64,000 nucleotides of DNA from JAOPZW01 sp963707695 (GCA_963707695.1 CAVPQY010000007.1:1-64000), one strand, 5' to 3'; counted from the first letter of the stretch, positions 31,337 to 40,236 are shown. Notes: generated by a model from the letters alone, not told the origin. Translations and numbers: made by a program.

Positions 31337-32538
31337 TCAAGATAATATTTGTTCTACTTTCTCTAGAAAGGTTGCTTGATTGACTGGTTTTTTCATGATG
31401 TTCTCTTCCTTAAGGTCTGGAAGAAGGCTAACAAGCTCGGCTGCGCCATCAAGGGCTGATACAAATATTATCTTGATTTTGTGGTCGATTTCCCTAAATT
31501 TGTGAAATAACTGGAGGCCATTTAGATGGGGCATTCGTATGTCCAATATTACCAGACCATAGTACGCTGGATCTGATTGTACAAAGTGAATCAGAGCTTC
31601 TCTGGGATTCGTGAATGTTACCACATTATATCCACGAGAAGATAGGAAGCACTTGTAAGTGTAGAGGACATCGGGCTCATCATCTACTAACATAATGTTA
31701 CGATCGGATTTGACACTACCTCTGTACCGTAAATAATTTGAAACTTGTCTTGATACTTCGCCATCTCTTGGGAAAGAAGTCTTCTGATGGAATTCCCTTT
31801 AAACCTAAGATACTTCTTGTCTGTCGTGGTGTGACAGAGTATATCGGGTAGGAATATCTGCTCAAACCTCCAGCATATTCGCCTATTGCATGCATGCGGA
31901 AATTTTCTGTAAAGCCTAGGGATCTCAATACTGTGTACAAATCTCCGCCTATTACCATACCATTTGGGGTTGCCTCGGCGATTTATTTTCGAACATATAT
32001 TTATGGTAGAGCCAAAAAGATCGTCACTTTCCGATGTGCTACACCTAGCTACCTCAAGCCTGCCATAATCAGCACTGAGTCTATATCCTATCGATGGTAA
32101 TTGCTCTCTTTGCAGCTCTACATTCATGGGTGAGCAAGCTTCCAAAACATCCATGGAGCATTCCATCACACGATGAAACGCAATTTTATTGGTGCTATCT
32201 TCAGTCATAGGAAAATAGTAAATTAGGCTGTCGCCCAGGGTTTTGAAAGTTTTTGCTCCATGCTTCTCTATGATAGTTGATACGGTATTTAGAAAAATGG
32301 TGTAATACTTGCGAACTTGGTCTGCATCTACTATTTCAGATACTATTCTTGTAGAGTTAACAATATCCACAATGGAAACACAATAGTCCTTTGACTTGCC
32401 AGAGAATGATATCTCTTCATTGGATTGCTTTATTGCATCCATGGCTTGTGATTCACAAGAATCAATATGTCCTCTCTTTCTAATCGCAAGATCTCTGATA
32501 ATCTGGCTGTCTGATTCATTATCAATCTCAGGACTCAT
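31337..32538 (-). CDS. Cyclase-like/receiver fusion, second copy (frameshifted)
   Basis: Paralogue of the protein at 25,035-26,189 with the same order: cyclase-like domain (VDIVNSTR, KTLGDSLIYYFP, DDLFGSTINICSKIN) followed by a receiver (VDDEPD, VILDIRMPHLNG, MKKPV). An extra base near 31,978 breaks the frame; dropping it restores ATPNGMVIGGDLY in line with the paralogue. A second shift lies near 31,740 in the linker. Restored length is about 400 residues. KTLGDS replaces KTVGDG at the second metal motif. Convergent with the MASE3 kinase/receiver pair at 29,055-31,195, 140 bases apart. Confidence 0.75.
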
Positions 32539-33025
32539 ATTTCACTTCACCGTCCTACTACTACTGTATAGTCGAATATGGGAACACGCCCTGGCCAATA
32601 TTCTACAGCACAAGAAGTCAGGTACAATACGAACGTAAATGCACTCAAGAAAATCAGCTCTTAAAGGAAGGTAAGCTACTGAGAATCTCACGGTATAAAC
32701 TACAAAATATTGATTCATAGTATTAATTAGAAGTTAGTTGCTTATCTTGTGGCCTGTATCCCAGTCTTGAGTTATCATAACGTGCGTCTACAATTAGCAC
32801 GAACTCATGAAAACTAATGTTTGCCGATCTTAATTTAGGACTAGACAGATTCTTTGATAAATCATAATTTGATTGAAGCTATTGTTATAGTCAATTAAAC
32901 AGAATGATGATAGCTGTACAAGAAATGGTGATGAGAATGTATTGGCTAGTTATAGAATATGATGATGATAGTGCATGTCAGCGAAAGGTATACTCTGACG
33001 CAATGTCTAGGAAAGGGATAAGATT
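32539..33025. other. Intergenic, no gene seen
   Basis: About 490 AT-rich bases between divergent genes. No repeat, RNA gene or coding frame supported. Confidence 0.4.
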
Positions 33026-33604
33026 TTGCAAAGGTTAGAAGATACCCGCATTTCTCTTAGAAGTAAAACTAAACAAGCGATTCTTACTGCGGCGATAGTG
33101 ACTGTTCTTGTAACTATCGATCTCTTGGCCACTCGTCAAGTAATTCCGGTGGACAGCTTCTCTGAACCTGTAATATTCATTCTTACCGTAGTAATCGGAT
33201 ATGGTATTGGCTCTTGGGTACTTTTTGTATATACTAGTCAGATAACTAAAGAGATCAGACAAAAATCGCCTCTAATCAAATGGATGCACCTATCGATGTG
33301 GGTCGTTCAGTTTTTCCTTGCATTTCTTTTAATTTTAGTAATCTATACCAACGATACGAGTGTTCTGACATCTTCAATTTACACAATTAGCTCGTTATCT
33401 GCAACTTGTATTTTGACGATAATGAGTGTTAAATTCTTTATGTGGTATAGCACGAAAAAGGAGAGTAAGATTATTCTGGTCTTTGGATTGACAGCAGCTA
33501 CCCTTGCTCTTTCTATTGCTGTGGATGCTGGTGCTAAATTGGTTCTAGTGCAAATTGCTGAGGAGATTTCTCCAAAAGGAATTCCGCCTAAATCGCTCAT
33601 TAGG
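33026..33604 (+). CDS. Membrane protein, cut at the contig junction
   Basis: The frame opens with TTG at 33,026 and gives about 190 residues with five hydrophobic helices (for example AILTAAIVTVLVTIDLL and FILTVVIGYGIGSWVLF). Coding character and base composition are archaeal up to about 33,600. The last residues are an artefact of reading into the GC-rich sequence, so the true C-terminus is missing. Family not recognised. The truncation supports an artificial join here. Confidence 0.6.
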
Positions 33605-33612
33605 AGAACGCA
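33596..33612. other. Junction of two unrelated genomes
   Basis: Composition switches within a few bases from AT-rich to strongly GC-rich, and codon use, gene density and gene families all change with it. The membrane-protein gene loses its 3' end and the following secreted-protein gene loses its 5' end. No integrase, att site, IS end or repeat is visible at the point. Confidence 0.85.
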
Positions 33613-33822
33613 ACACCGACCCTGCCACTGACGCAATGCGCCCAACCCGAGCCGGTGTACACCGCCCAGCCGGCGATCGCCATGGGCGACATCATCGTGG
33701 TCGACGCCGACCCGTTGCCAACGACCAAAGCCCAATGCAAGAACGACCGCTGGAAGAACTTCGGTGCGACGTTCAAGAACCAGGGTCAGTGCGTGGCCTT
33801 CGTAGAACGCGGACTGAAGTAG
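33607..33822 (+). CDS. CKNGGW-tail secreted protein, C-terminal fragment
   Basis: In-frame fragment of about 71 codons ending in TAG. It carries the pattern shared by four downstream genes: a Cys-containing segment (TQCAQ), MGDIIVVDADPLP, then the tail QCKNDRWKNFG..FKNQGQCVAFVERG. The N-terminus and signal peptide lie beyond the junction and are lost. The tail has CKNDRW where paralogues have CKNGGW. Confidence 0.7.
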   Translation, partial: NATPTLPLTQCAQPEPVYTAQPAIAMGDIIVVDADPLPTTKAQCKNDRWKNFGATFKNQGQCVAFVERGLK

Positions 33823-33839
33823 AACCGAGGGGCCGCTTC

Positions 33840-34409
33840 ATGACTCGCGACATCACCCTGGAGCGAACCGTACAGACTCTGCTGCTACTGGCGGTCATGA
33901 GCGTGGTCGTGCTGCTCTGTTATCCAACGGCGGGCCTGGCCGCGCCGGGAGCCGACTCGGTGTCGGGAACCGGCGTTATTTCGGCGCTCGACTTCACGCT
34001 GACCGTCGACGCTCAGAGCGGCCCGTCAGGCGAGAACCCTTCGGGAACCGTGACCCTCGTGACGTCGCCCACGACAACACTTGTCCTTCCCGTAACGTGC
34101 CTAGCAGTGACCGGTAACCGCGCGGTGATCGGCACGCCGGCAAACGGCTACCTGTCCATCACTGATAACGGTTCGGCAGGAGATACCACGAACTCGGCTC
34201 CACCTGACCCAGGAGACTCGTGCACCAATCCCGGACCGTTTCTGTCCGGCGGCGAACTCGCGCTCGAGGGCGATTTCGTAGTCGTCGATTCTCAACCGCT
34301 TCCCGCGACCAAGGACCGATGCAAGAACGGCGGTTGGAAGACCTTCGCCACCACCTTCAAGAACCAAGGCCAGTGCGTCGCGTTCGTCGAGCGCGGGCCG
34401 AAGTTTTGA
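33840..34409 (+). CDS. Secreted protein with CKNGGW tail, paralogue A
   Basis: 189 residues starting MTRDITLERT, with a signal peptide (LLLLAVMSVVVLLCYPTAGLAA). The central domain holds LPVTCLAVTGNRAVIG and LSITDNGS, beta-rich with two conserved Cys, then EGDFVVVDSQPLPATKD and the tail RCKNGGWKTFATTFKNQGQCV. The same architecture is found at 33,607, 37,373 and 38,095. The tail's two Cys probably form a disulphide. The family appears in uncharacterised secreted proteins of high-GC actinobacteria; function unknown. It starts 18 bases after the preceding paralogue, so the genes may be co-transcribed. Confidence 0.8.
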   Translation: MTRDITLERTVQTLLLLAVMSVVVLLCYPTAGLAAPGADSVSGTGVISALDFTLTVDAQSGPSGENPSGTVTLVTSPTTTLVLPVTCLAVTGNRAVIGTPANGYLSITDNGSAGDTTNSAPPDPGDSCTNPGPFLSGGELALEGDFVVVDSQPLPATKDRCKNGGWKTFATTFKNQGQCVAFVERGPKF

Positions 34410-34550
34410 TCGCCGAGCGCGTCGGCGCTGGACGCCCCAACGGTCGGCGTACTAGACCCGAGGACCGTTGTCGGCCCGGCCACGATGAGCCATCGCCGTC
34501 TCCAGTCGTCCGTTTAGATCGTCTCACCCCCCACCCGTCGGAGGTCCGTC

Positions 34551-35051
34551 GTGAAGATCGTGGGCGCCCTAATTACGTGCGCTGCGTCCCTGCTCTGCGT
34601 CGCCGGGACGGCTACCGCCGCCCTCTCACAGCCTCAACCGACCGTGACGGTGTTCGAGAACTGCTTCGGACGGCCCGGCGGCCTCATCTTGGACATCCCG
34701 TTCGTTCGCATTGATGGGCTGTCGCCGGGGGAGGTCGTCAACGCCACCTTCACGCCGCCCCCCAATACGACCTACGGCCCCAGCTCATTGTCGGCTCCAG
34801 CGAACGATCAAGGCGTCGTCCCCGGACTGCAATTCATGTCCGATCTTGGCCTTGCGCAGGTCGTTGTCTCGGTCCCGTCGCGGTCATTCACTGTCACGCG
34901 TGCGGTCGTCTTAGACTGCGTGGACGACCCGCCGCCGGTGCCAACGTCGAAGGATCAGTGCAAGAACGGCGGCTGGCGCGACTTCGGATCGGTGTTCAAG
35001 AACCAGGGCCAGTGCGTGGCGTTCGTCGCACGAGGACCGAAGAGCAGCTAG
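34551..35051 (+). CDS. Secreted protein with CKNGGW tail, paralogue B
   Basis: 166 residues from GTG (MKIVGALITCAASLLCVAG), with a clear signal peptide. The central domain differs from the other paralogues: ILDIPFVRIDGLSPGEVV and FTPPPNTTYGPS look Ig-like, and the VTCLAV motif is missing. The tail DQCKNGGWRDFGSVFKNQGQ is nearly identical to its neighbours. A common tail on an unrelated body suggests the tail is an independent module for attachment, sorting or stability. GGAGGTCC precedes the start by about ten bases. Confidence 0.8.
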   Translation: MKIVGALITCAASLLCVAGTATAALSQPQPTVTVFENCFGRPGGLILDIPFVRIDGLSPGEVVNATFTPPPNTTYGPSSLSAPANDQGVVPGLQFMSDLGLAQVVVSVPSRSFTVTRAVVLDCVDDPPPVPTSKDQCKNGGWRDFGSVFKNQGQCVAFVARGPKSS

Positions 35052-35409
35052 CTGCTCCTCGCCGGCCGGTGGTAGGCGGCGTGGCGCAGCCAGAACGCGT
35101 GGGGCAGGTGCGCCTGGCCTATTGCCCTGCCTACCTCGCGGCGGTTAGCTGCTGTTGCCCCGGTCCGGATTTGGCCCGCCACGCAGTGACTAGCCCCTCA
35201 GCAACGGACTAGCCCCTCAGCAACGCGTTTCCCCCGACCGCGAGCGTTCGCGTCCTCCTCGCCTGGGTGCGCAGAGGCCGCGGCCGCTCGAATGTAGAAA
35301 GACGCCACGACGTCCCGGCGAGCCGCCCGGGCTGACCGAAGCGAAGGGAGGAACCTACTGAGGCGACCAAGCCGGACCAGGTCTGCACCCCACCCCCGAG
35401 GCGGGACGA
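35052..35409. other. Intergenic, no gene seen
   Basis: About 360 GC-rich bases between convergent genes, with a repeated ACTAGCCCCTCAGCAACG unit at 35,187-35,225. No coding frame accepted. Confidence 0.45.
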
Positions 35410-35852
35410 CTAGTTCGACGCCTCCCACAACTTCTCGCGTGCTTCAAGCTCGCGGACGCGGTCATCGAGGTCGCGAACAGCCTCAATCAACGGCGCGACG
35501 AGGCCAAGGTAATCCACCTTCTTGCGGCCCAGCCGGTCGGTGTGTATGAGCTCGGGAAATACCCGCTCAACATCCTGCGCGAGCACACCGATGCCGGGCT
35601 GCCGACGCGCGTCATGTGGCGCGTCGTCTCGCCATCGCCAAGTGACGCCCCACAATCGAGTGACGAGCGGCGGGGCGCCCTGCCGCACTACAGCGAGCGG
35701 AGGCGCGTCAGTGGGTCCTCGACGGTGCGCACGTCGTGCTTCAGCCGGACGTCGGACCAGCCGTAGCCAGCCTGGGCGGCCGACGCGAGCACCGCCAAGG
35801 TGCCCCCGGCGGCGGTCGTTGCTAGCCCAAGCTTGATTAGCCGTGCCTTCAT
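35410..35852 (-). CDS. Secreted S74-type intramolecular chaperone protein (disrupted)
   Basis: The start codon at 35,852 gives MKARLIKLGLATTAAGG, a signal peptide, then GYGWSDVRLKHDVRTVEDPL, the beginning of a peptidase_S74/endosialidase chaperone domain. That frame stops near 35,690. The rest of the domain resumes in another frame with GVTWRWRDD, GIGVLAQDVERVFPELI and VDYLGLVAPLIEAVRDLDDRVRELE to the stop at 35,410. About 60 bases between the two parts do not fit the family, so there was an insertion or local misassembly. S74 domains trimerise and self-cleave on phage tail spikes and on some surface proteins; here only the chaperone plus leader remain, with no spike domain. Confidence 0.7.
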
Positions 35853-36091
35853 GATGCCGACCCTTCCGTCGGATGCCTTTCGCGCCGAACGTACTGCCTC
35901 CCAAGGTTCAGAAACAAGGTGCGACGTAGGCAGCTCGGGCTCTTTCGCCTAGGCACCCCCCAGCCAGGCCGGGGCACCCAACCGCGCCATCCGCGGCCAC
36001 CTGCGCGTCGGCGCATTCTTGACCGCTTGACGCCGCTGCGGAGGCTTGCGGCCGTGTTCGCCTGTGGTTCTCGGCGCGGCATTGACCGCGG

Positions 36092-36628
36092 TCAGCTCAG
36101 CAGGGCGCACCCATCGGTGAGCTGGCCCGTGGCTGAGTAGCTGACCAGCGTGTTCGTGGCATCCGCGATACCGACGAAGCGGCCAGTCGGGAACACCAGG
36201 CCGGGCAGCCCCGAGTTCGCCTGGCTCGGCGGGTCCACGGTCAGAAAAGACCGCCCGGTGAGGACGACGCGGATCGTCCCGTCGGCGAACACGGTGACGA
36301 ACGTGGGACCGCTTACGTTCCGCGTGATCGAGGCGCCGGTGTTCACGTTGGTGAAGCGCATGACCAACTGCCCCAGGATGCTGATCCGCGTGCTCCCGTC
36401 GGCGCTCGTCCTGGTGGTGACGTACTGCTTGTCCTTCACGATGTCGACATGGATCGGGAACCCGCACCACTCGGGTCCCAGGTCGAAGGGCTCGGTCCCG
36501 GCCGGAACTCGCTGCGGACCGGCCCCGCCGCTCGGTTGGGCGTCACCGGACGCGGCGGCGGGGACGAGGAGGGCGAACGCCGCGACCGCGCCGAGGAGCG
36601 GCCTGAACACGCGCATGGGGTTGACCAT
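36092..36628 (-). CDS. Secreted hypothetical protein
   Basis: 178 residues from MVNPMRVFRPLLG, the ATG at 36,628; GGAGACC precedes it. Signal peptide with core LLGAVAAFALLVPAAASG. The mature domain is beta-rich (ISILGQLVMRFTNVNTG, TIRVVLTGRSFL, GRFVGIADATNT), like secreted actinobacterial proteins of unknown function, with two Cys. No CKNGGW tail. It lies in the opposite orientation inside the paralogue array. Confidence 0.65.
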   Translation of the reverse strand: MVNPMRVFRPLLGAVAAFALLVPAAASGDAQPSGGAGPQRVPAGTEPFDLGPEWCGFPIHVDIVKDKQYVTTRTSADGSTRISILGQLVMRFTNVNTGASITRNVSGPTFVTVFADGTIRVVLTGRSFLTVDPPSQANSGLPGLVFPTGRFVGIADATNTLVSYSATGQLTDGCALLS

Positions 36629-36798
36629 GTCGGTCTCCTTGATCGTGCGGGCGCCGGGTAAAGACGTCCGCCTCAGCAGTCCGGAAGACAGTCTCATGGA
36701 CCGGCGCGCTCGTGCGCGGACGTGCGTCCTCTTACGGACCAGCGGCGCCTCACGTACCTAGGAAGGGGTTGCGGTGACACTCGGCGAAGGGAGCCCCG

Positions 36799-37290
36799 AT
36801 GGGGGCGATCGCCAATAGTCACAGCGCCCGCGGCTTTCGATTCACGTCGCCGAGGCGAGGAAGAACGTCCGTTCACCGCGAGTACGGCATCCGCGATCAC
36901 CGCCCCGGCCAGTACGAGATCGACCACCTGGTGCCGCTGGAGCTCGGCGGCTCGAACAGCATTGCCAACCTGTTCCCGCAGCGCCGCAGGCCGCGCCCGG
37001 GGTTCCGTGACAAGGACCGGCTTGAGAACGCCGCAAACAGCGCTGTGTGTGACGACGGGCGGCCGCTACGACAGCTACAGCGTCGGATCGCGCGCGACTG
37101 GACCGCCGCGTACATCTCGCTCGTCGGCCCGCTGTCGGGCTCGTCCGGGGTCAGCACCGGGGCGCGCTTAAGAGCGCCGGCTGAGGAGCTCCTCGGCGCG
37201 GGCCACGGTTGCACCGCTAGCTCGTCCCGACGACGGACGCCAGTAAGACGCCAGCCCGTCAGCACCCGGCAATCCCATATGCCGCCGTGA
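36799..37290 (+). CDS. HNH-like nuclease-domain protein
   Basis: The core REYGIRDHRPGQYEIDHLVP, then LELGGSNSIANLFPQ and DKDRLENAANSAVC, matches the HNH-type domain common in actinobacteria: IDHLVPLELGG holds the D-H pair and the LENAANSAVC helix follows. The ATG at 36,799 has AAGGGAG six bases upstream. Residues 1-25 do not look like the family's usual N-terminus and residues 120-163 look non-natural, so a frameshift at either end is possible. No signal peptide in this frame. Nuclease activity is family knowledge only. Confidence 0.6.
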   Translation: MGAIANSHSARGFRFTSPRRGRTSVHREYGIRDHRPGQYEIDHLVPLELGGSNSIANLFPQRRRPRPGFRDKDRLENAANSAVCDDGRPLRQLQRRIARDWTAAYISLVGPLSGSSGVSTGARLRAPAEELLGAGHGCTASSSRRRTPVRRQPVSTRQSHMPP

Positions 37291-37372
37291 CGGGCATAGG
37301 CACGGCTTGTCTCCGTTCGTGCGAGGTGGTAGGCCACGCATAACGGCGCGTGAGCCATCGAAGGAGGCGCCG

Positions 37373-38083
37373 GTGTCGATCCGCTTGGTGACACGTGCGC
37401 GTGTCCTCTGCACTCGCGCTGTACTAGTTGCGGCGTTCGTCTTCGTCGGGCCGGTCTCTTTGGCTCACGCCGCCGGCGACACGGTGACGGGCGTCGGCAG
37501 CTCGACGCCGACCACCTACCCCGAGAGCGTCGTCACCGGCGACACGTTCAGCGTGAACGCGAGCAGCACCGGGTCCGGCGCGAATCCGACAGGAGCCGCT
37601 GAACTCTCAGCCTGGTTTCATGACCTCCCAGGGGTCATTGTCAGCGGCACGGTGGTCTGCTTGGCCGCGCACGGTAGCCAAGCGGTTGTTGGCGTCCTAG
37701 TCACGAACAGGGACGACGGCAATCCCTTCGACGAACCGCCGTTCGTAGGCGACGTGGTGTTCGTCTACGCGGAAGACGGAGGCTCGTCGGGACCGGACTA
37801 TTTTGGGTTCAGCGGTGACTTCACTACGAACCAAGAATCGATCAGCGGGCCCGTGCCACTACCGGTGGCGTGCCCAGCCTTCCCTGCGGTGGTAACCCTT
37901 CAGCTTGTCACCAGCGGCTCGGTAACAATCCATGACGCTCCCTCGCTGCCTAGCTCAAAGCAGCAGTGCAAGAATGGCGGTTGGCAAGACTTTGGAGCCA
38001 TGTTTAAGAACCAGGGCCAGTGCGTCGCGTTCGTGGAACGCGGACCGAAGCCAGGAAGCAAACCCAGCTCGATCCCACGTTGA
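37373..38083 (+). CDS. Secreted protein with CKNGGW tail, paralogue C
   Basis: 236 residues from the GTG at 37,373, preceded by AAGGAGG. Signal peptide core CTRAVLVAAFVFVGPVSLAHA. The central domain carries GTVVCLAAHGSQAVVGVLV, equivalent to the VTCLAVxGNRAVIG motif of paralogues A and D, and GSVTIHDAPSLPSSKQ before the tail QCKNGGWQDFGAMFKNQGQ. A short PGSKPSSIPR extension follows the tail. It ends 11 bases before the next paralogue, so the two are surely one transcription unit. Confidence 0.8.
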   Translation: MSIRLVTRARVLCTRAVLVAAFVFVGPVSLAHAAGDTVTGVGSSTPTTYPESVVTGDTFSVNASSTGSGANPTGAAELSAWFHDLPGVIVSGTVVCLAAHGSQAVVGVLVTNRDDGNPFDEPPFVGDVVFVYAEDGGSSGPDYFGFSGDFTTNQESISGPVPLPVACPAFPAVVTLQLVTSGSVTIHDAPSLPSSKQQCKNGGWQDFGAMFKNQGQCVAFVERGPKPGSKPSSIPR

Positions 38084-38094
38084 GGCCATCGCAG

Positions 38095-38763
38095 ATGTCA
38101 AGGCTCGTCCGACGCGCCAGCTCCGTCACGGTCGTTGCCGTCGTCATCGCATCGCTGTGCGCGGGTGTGGCCAGCGCCCAAGCGCCGGATGAGGACTCAG
38201 TGACGTCCCAGGACGTCTACGCGTTCCCATTCAACGCCCCGTACCTGCAGCCCAGGATCGATGTCCACAGCAGCCCATCTGGGCAACCTCCAGCCGGCAC
38301 GCTGAGCTACTCCTTCGGCAGCGCGGGCTACAACGAGACGGTGCCATCTGCGCTCGTGACGTGCTTGGCCGTCTCGGGCAACCGTGCGGTCATCGGCGGC
38401 TACGGGCTTCGGACGCAGGGCGGCTACTCCTACTACGAAATCCCGCCCTTTAAACCGCCGCCGCCCGCCTACGTCGGGTTCTACTTCTTCGTCGTCGACA
38501 ACGGGCCACCGGGCACCGTCCCCTTCACGGGACCCGACCAGATCGCCTTTGAGCTAGGAAACAGCACACCGCCCACCGACTGCGCAACTCTCGCCTGGCC
38601 CGATCTGACGCTCCTCGCCCAAGGAGACATCGTCGTCCACGACGCCCCGGCGGTTCCCACCTCCAACGAACAGTGCAAGAACGGCGGCTGGAGGAACTTC
38701 GGCGACCACTTCAAGAACCAGGGCCAGTGCGTCGCGTTCGTCGAGCGCGGACCGAAGCCGTAG
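38095..38763 (+). CDS. Secreted protein with CKNGGW tail, paralogue D
   Basis: 222 residues from the ATG at 38,095 (MSRLVRRASSVTVVAVVIAS), signal peptide ending ASAQA. The domain includes LVTCLAVSGNRAVIGGYGL, a Tyr/Pro-rich loop (KPPPPAYVGFYFFVVDN), then GDIVVHDAPAVPTSNE and the tail QCKNGGWRNFGDHFKNQGQ. It closes the array. Closest in layout to paralogues A and C. Function unknown; secretion is the only firm inference. Confidence 0.8.
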   Translation: MSRLVRRASSVTVVAVVIASLCAGVASAQAPDEDSVTSQDVYAFPFNAPYLQPRIDVHSSPSGQPPAGTLSYSFGSAGYNETVPSALVTCLAVSGNRAVIGGYGLRTQGGYSYYEIPPFKPPPPAYVGFYFFVVDNGPPGTVPFTGPDQIAFELGNSTPPTDCATLAWPDLTLLAQGDIVVHDAPAVPTSNEQCKNGGWRNFGDHFKNQGQCVAFVERGPKP

Positions 38764-38990
38764 CGCAATCGCTGCCGCCAGCCCCGCGTGGCGGACCGTC
38801 CGAGCGGCTCGAACGTCGACAACGCCGGCGGCCGGGACCCTGCGGCGCCAGCCTTGTCTCGGGTCCGGCGGCGCGCTGAGCCCCGACCTCCGGTGAACGC
38901 GACCGTACACCCAGCGGTCGGGGGGCTAGCGTGGCATTAGGTCGTCAGGTGCGCCGACGATCTGATCCCCGCCCCTGGGGGCCCCACCTC

Positions 38991-39242
38991 TCACCACACC
39001 CGGCTCTGCCGGCGGGGGACCGCCGCCGCCTCCACCCGATGCGCCGACGTCCGCCGATTACAGCCACGGCATTCAGGGCCGGCGTACCGCGACGGGTCAC
39101 CGTCGACATGCCCCAAATCCCAAGGTTGGCCCTCCAGGAGCGGCGCGCCACATCGCGCGCAACGCACCCCACCAGCCGCGATCGCCCTCGCCCACCGCTG
39201 CCTCAGCCTCCGGTGCGGCCACCCATACCGGTCCTGGGTCAC
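38991..39242 (-). CDS. Small HNH-endonuclease-like protein
   Basis: 83 residues with YGWPHRRLRQRW, then CARCGAPL, WDLGHVDGDPSRYAGPECRG and CNRRT. The four Cys form two CxxC-type knuckles around the central D-x-GH, the pattern of short HNH proteins found on actinobacterial phages and plasmids. Intact and of normal length. Together with the excisionase-like gene at 40,236 it points to mobile-element cargo. Confidence 0.7.
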   Translation of the reverse strand: MTQDRYGWPHRRLRQRWARAIAAGGVRCARCGAPLLEGQPWDLGHVDGDPSRYAGPECRGCNRRTSAHRVEAAAVPRRQSRVW

Positions 39243-39451
39243 CAGCCACCCCCTCGACGCTCAAACGACGGGGAGAGGAATTGCCATGGCCGGGCTATGG
39301 CGGCGATGACGCGCCCCTAGGCGTGCTGGCCGCCCCCCTGGGGGTGGGTGGGTGTTCGGCGGCCGGCCGCGCGGGCCCGACGCGACAGCGTCCGCCGAGC
39401 CCTCAACATCGATGCGGTGTCGGCGTGGTGCGGTTCGGGTCGCGCTTCGGT

Positions 39452-40236
39452 TCATCGCGTTAGATCCAGGCGCTCGCAGACGGTGCGGCGGGCCCGGACG
39501 CCTTGGGTGAGCAGCCAGCCGTGGAGGTACGGCTTGTGCCAGCCGCGGACCGGGTCGGGGGTGAGGATCAGTCCGACGTACCGGGTGCGGCCCAAGAGAC
39601 GTGCGTAGCCGTTCCAGCTGGCGAGGTCGGCGTCGCTGGGCCGGTCGGCGCGCGGGTGCGGGTGGGTGTGCCAGTGGCCGATGTTGCCGCCCTGCCCGTC
39701 GAGGTCCCGGTGGTACTGACGCTCGATGGCGATGTCGTGGGCGTGGTCGACTCGTAGGCTTCCGACAGCGCGCTCGGCGTCACCGGGACCGGTGGCCTCG
39801 TGGATCTTCAGCGGCTGCCAGGAGTGGGCGCGCACGCCGAGCAGCAGCCCGCCCGTTTCGCGGCCGTCCTCGGACGCGCGCGCCAGGTCGCGGATCGACC
39901 AGTACGCGCGGTCGGCGAGCCGGACCGTCGACGTCGCGGGCGATTGGCGCGCAGGTCGACGTCGTGCCGGGCGGGCGGCGGCCCGAGCCGCCACGGCTCG
40001 CCGGCGTGCGCGGTCGGCGCCACGGCCGAGGCGCCCCGCTTGGGGGACGCCTGCGCCTTCACCGAGCCTGAAGGACGTACGGGTGGCGCTGACTCGGGCG
40101 CCCAGCACTCGGGGCGCAGCCGGACGAGTTCGTGGTCAGCGACGGCGCGATCGGCGCCGGCCACGATCCGCTCGCGGACACCGTCGATGATGGCGTCGAA
40201 CGACTCGGTGGCTTGCAACATCGTGGTCTTCGTCAT
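39452..40236 (-). CDS. JAB/JAMM-domain metalloprotease-like protein (one frameshift)
   Basis: The ATG at 40,236 gives MTKTTMLQATESFDAIIDGV and a linker. Near 39,940 the frame shifts and continues as VRLADRAYWSIRDLARASED then GRETGGLLLG, with the JAMM core HWHTHPHPRADRPSDAD (E, HxH and SxxD, the zinc-binding set) and a C-terminus ending ERLDLTR. All catalytic positions are present, so a functional deubiquitinase-like or desampylase-like peptidase is possible; actinobacterial mobile-element JAB proteins are uncharacterised. Its ATG overlaps the TGA of the HTH gene upstream (TGATG), showing translational coupling. Confidence 0.7.

Noticed and set aside
1..33600. tRNA or rRNA genes in the archaeal half
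   Set aside because: No cloverleaf with a T-loop GTTC/TTCGA pattern and matching acceptor was found by reading.
33590..33615. Cross-domain horizontal transfer at the composition switch
   Set aside because: Both flanking genes are cut, there is no mobile-element end, and whole-block composition differs. A chimeric assembly is the simpler reading.
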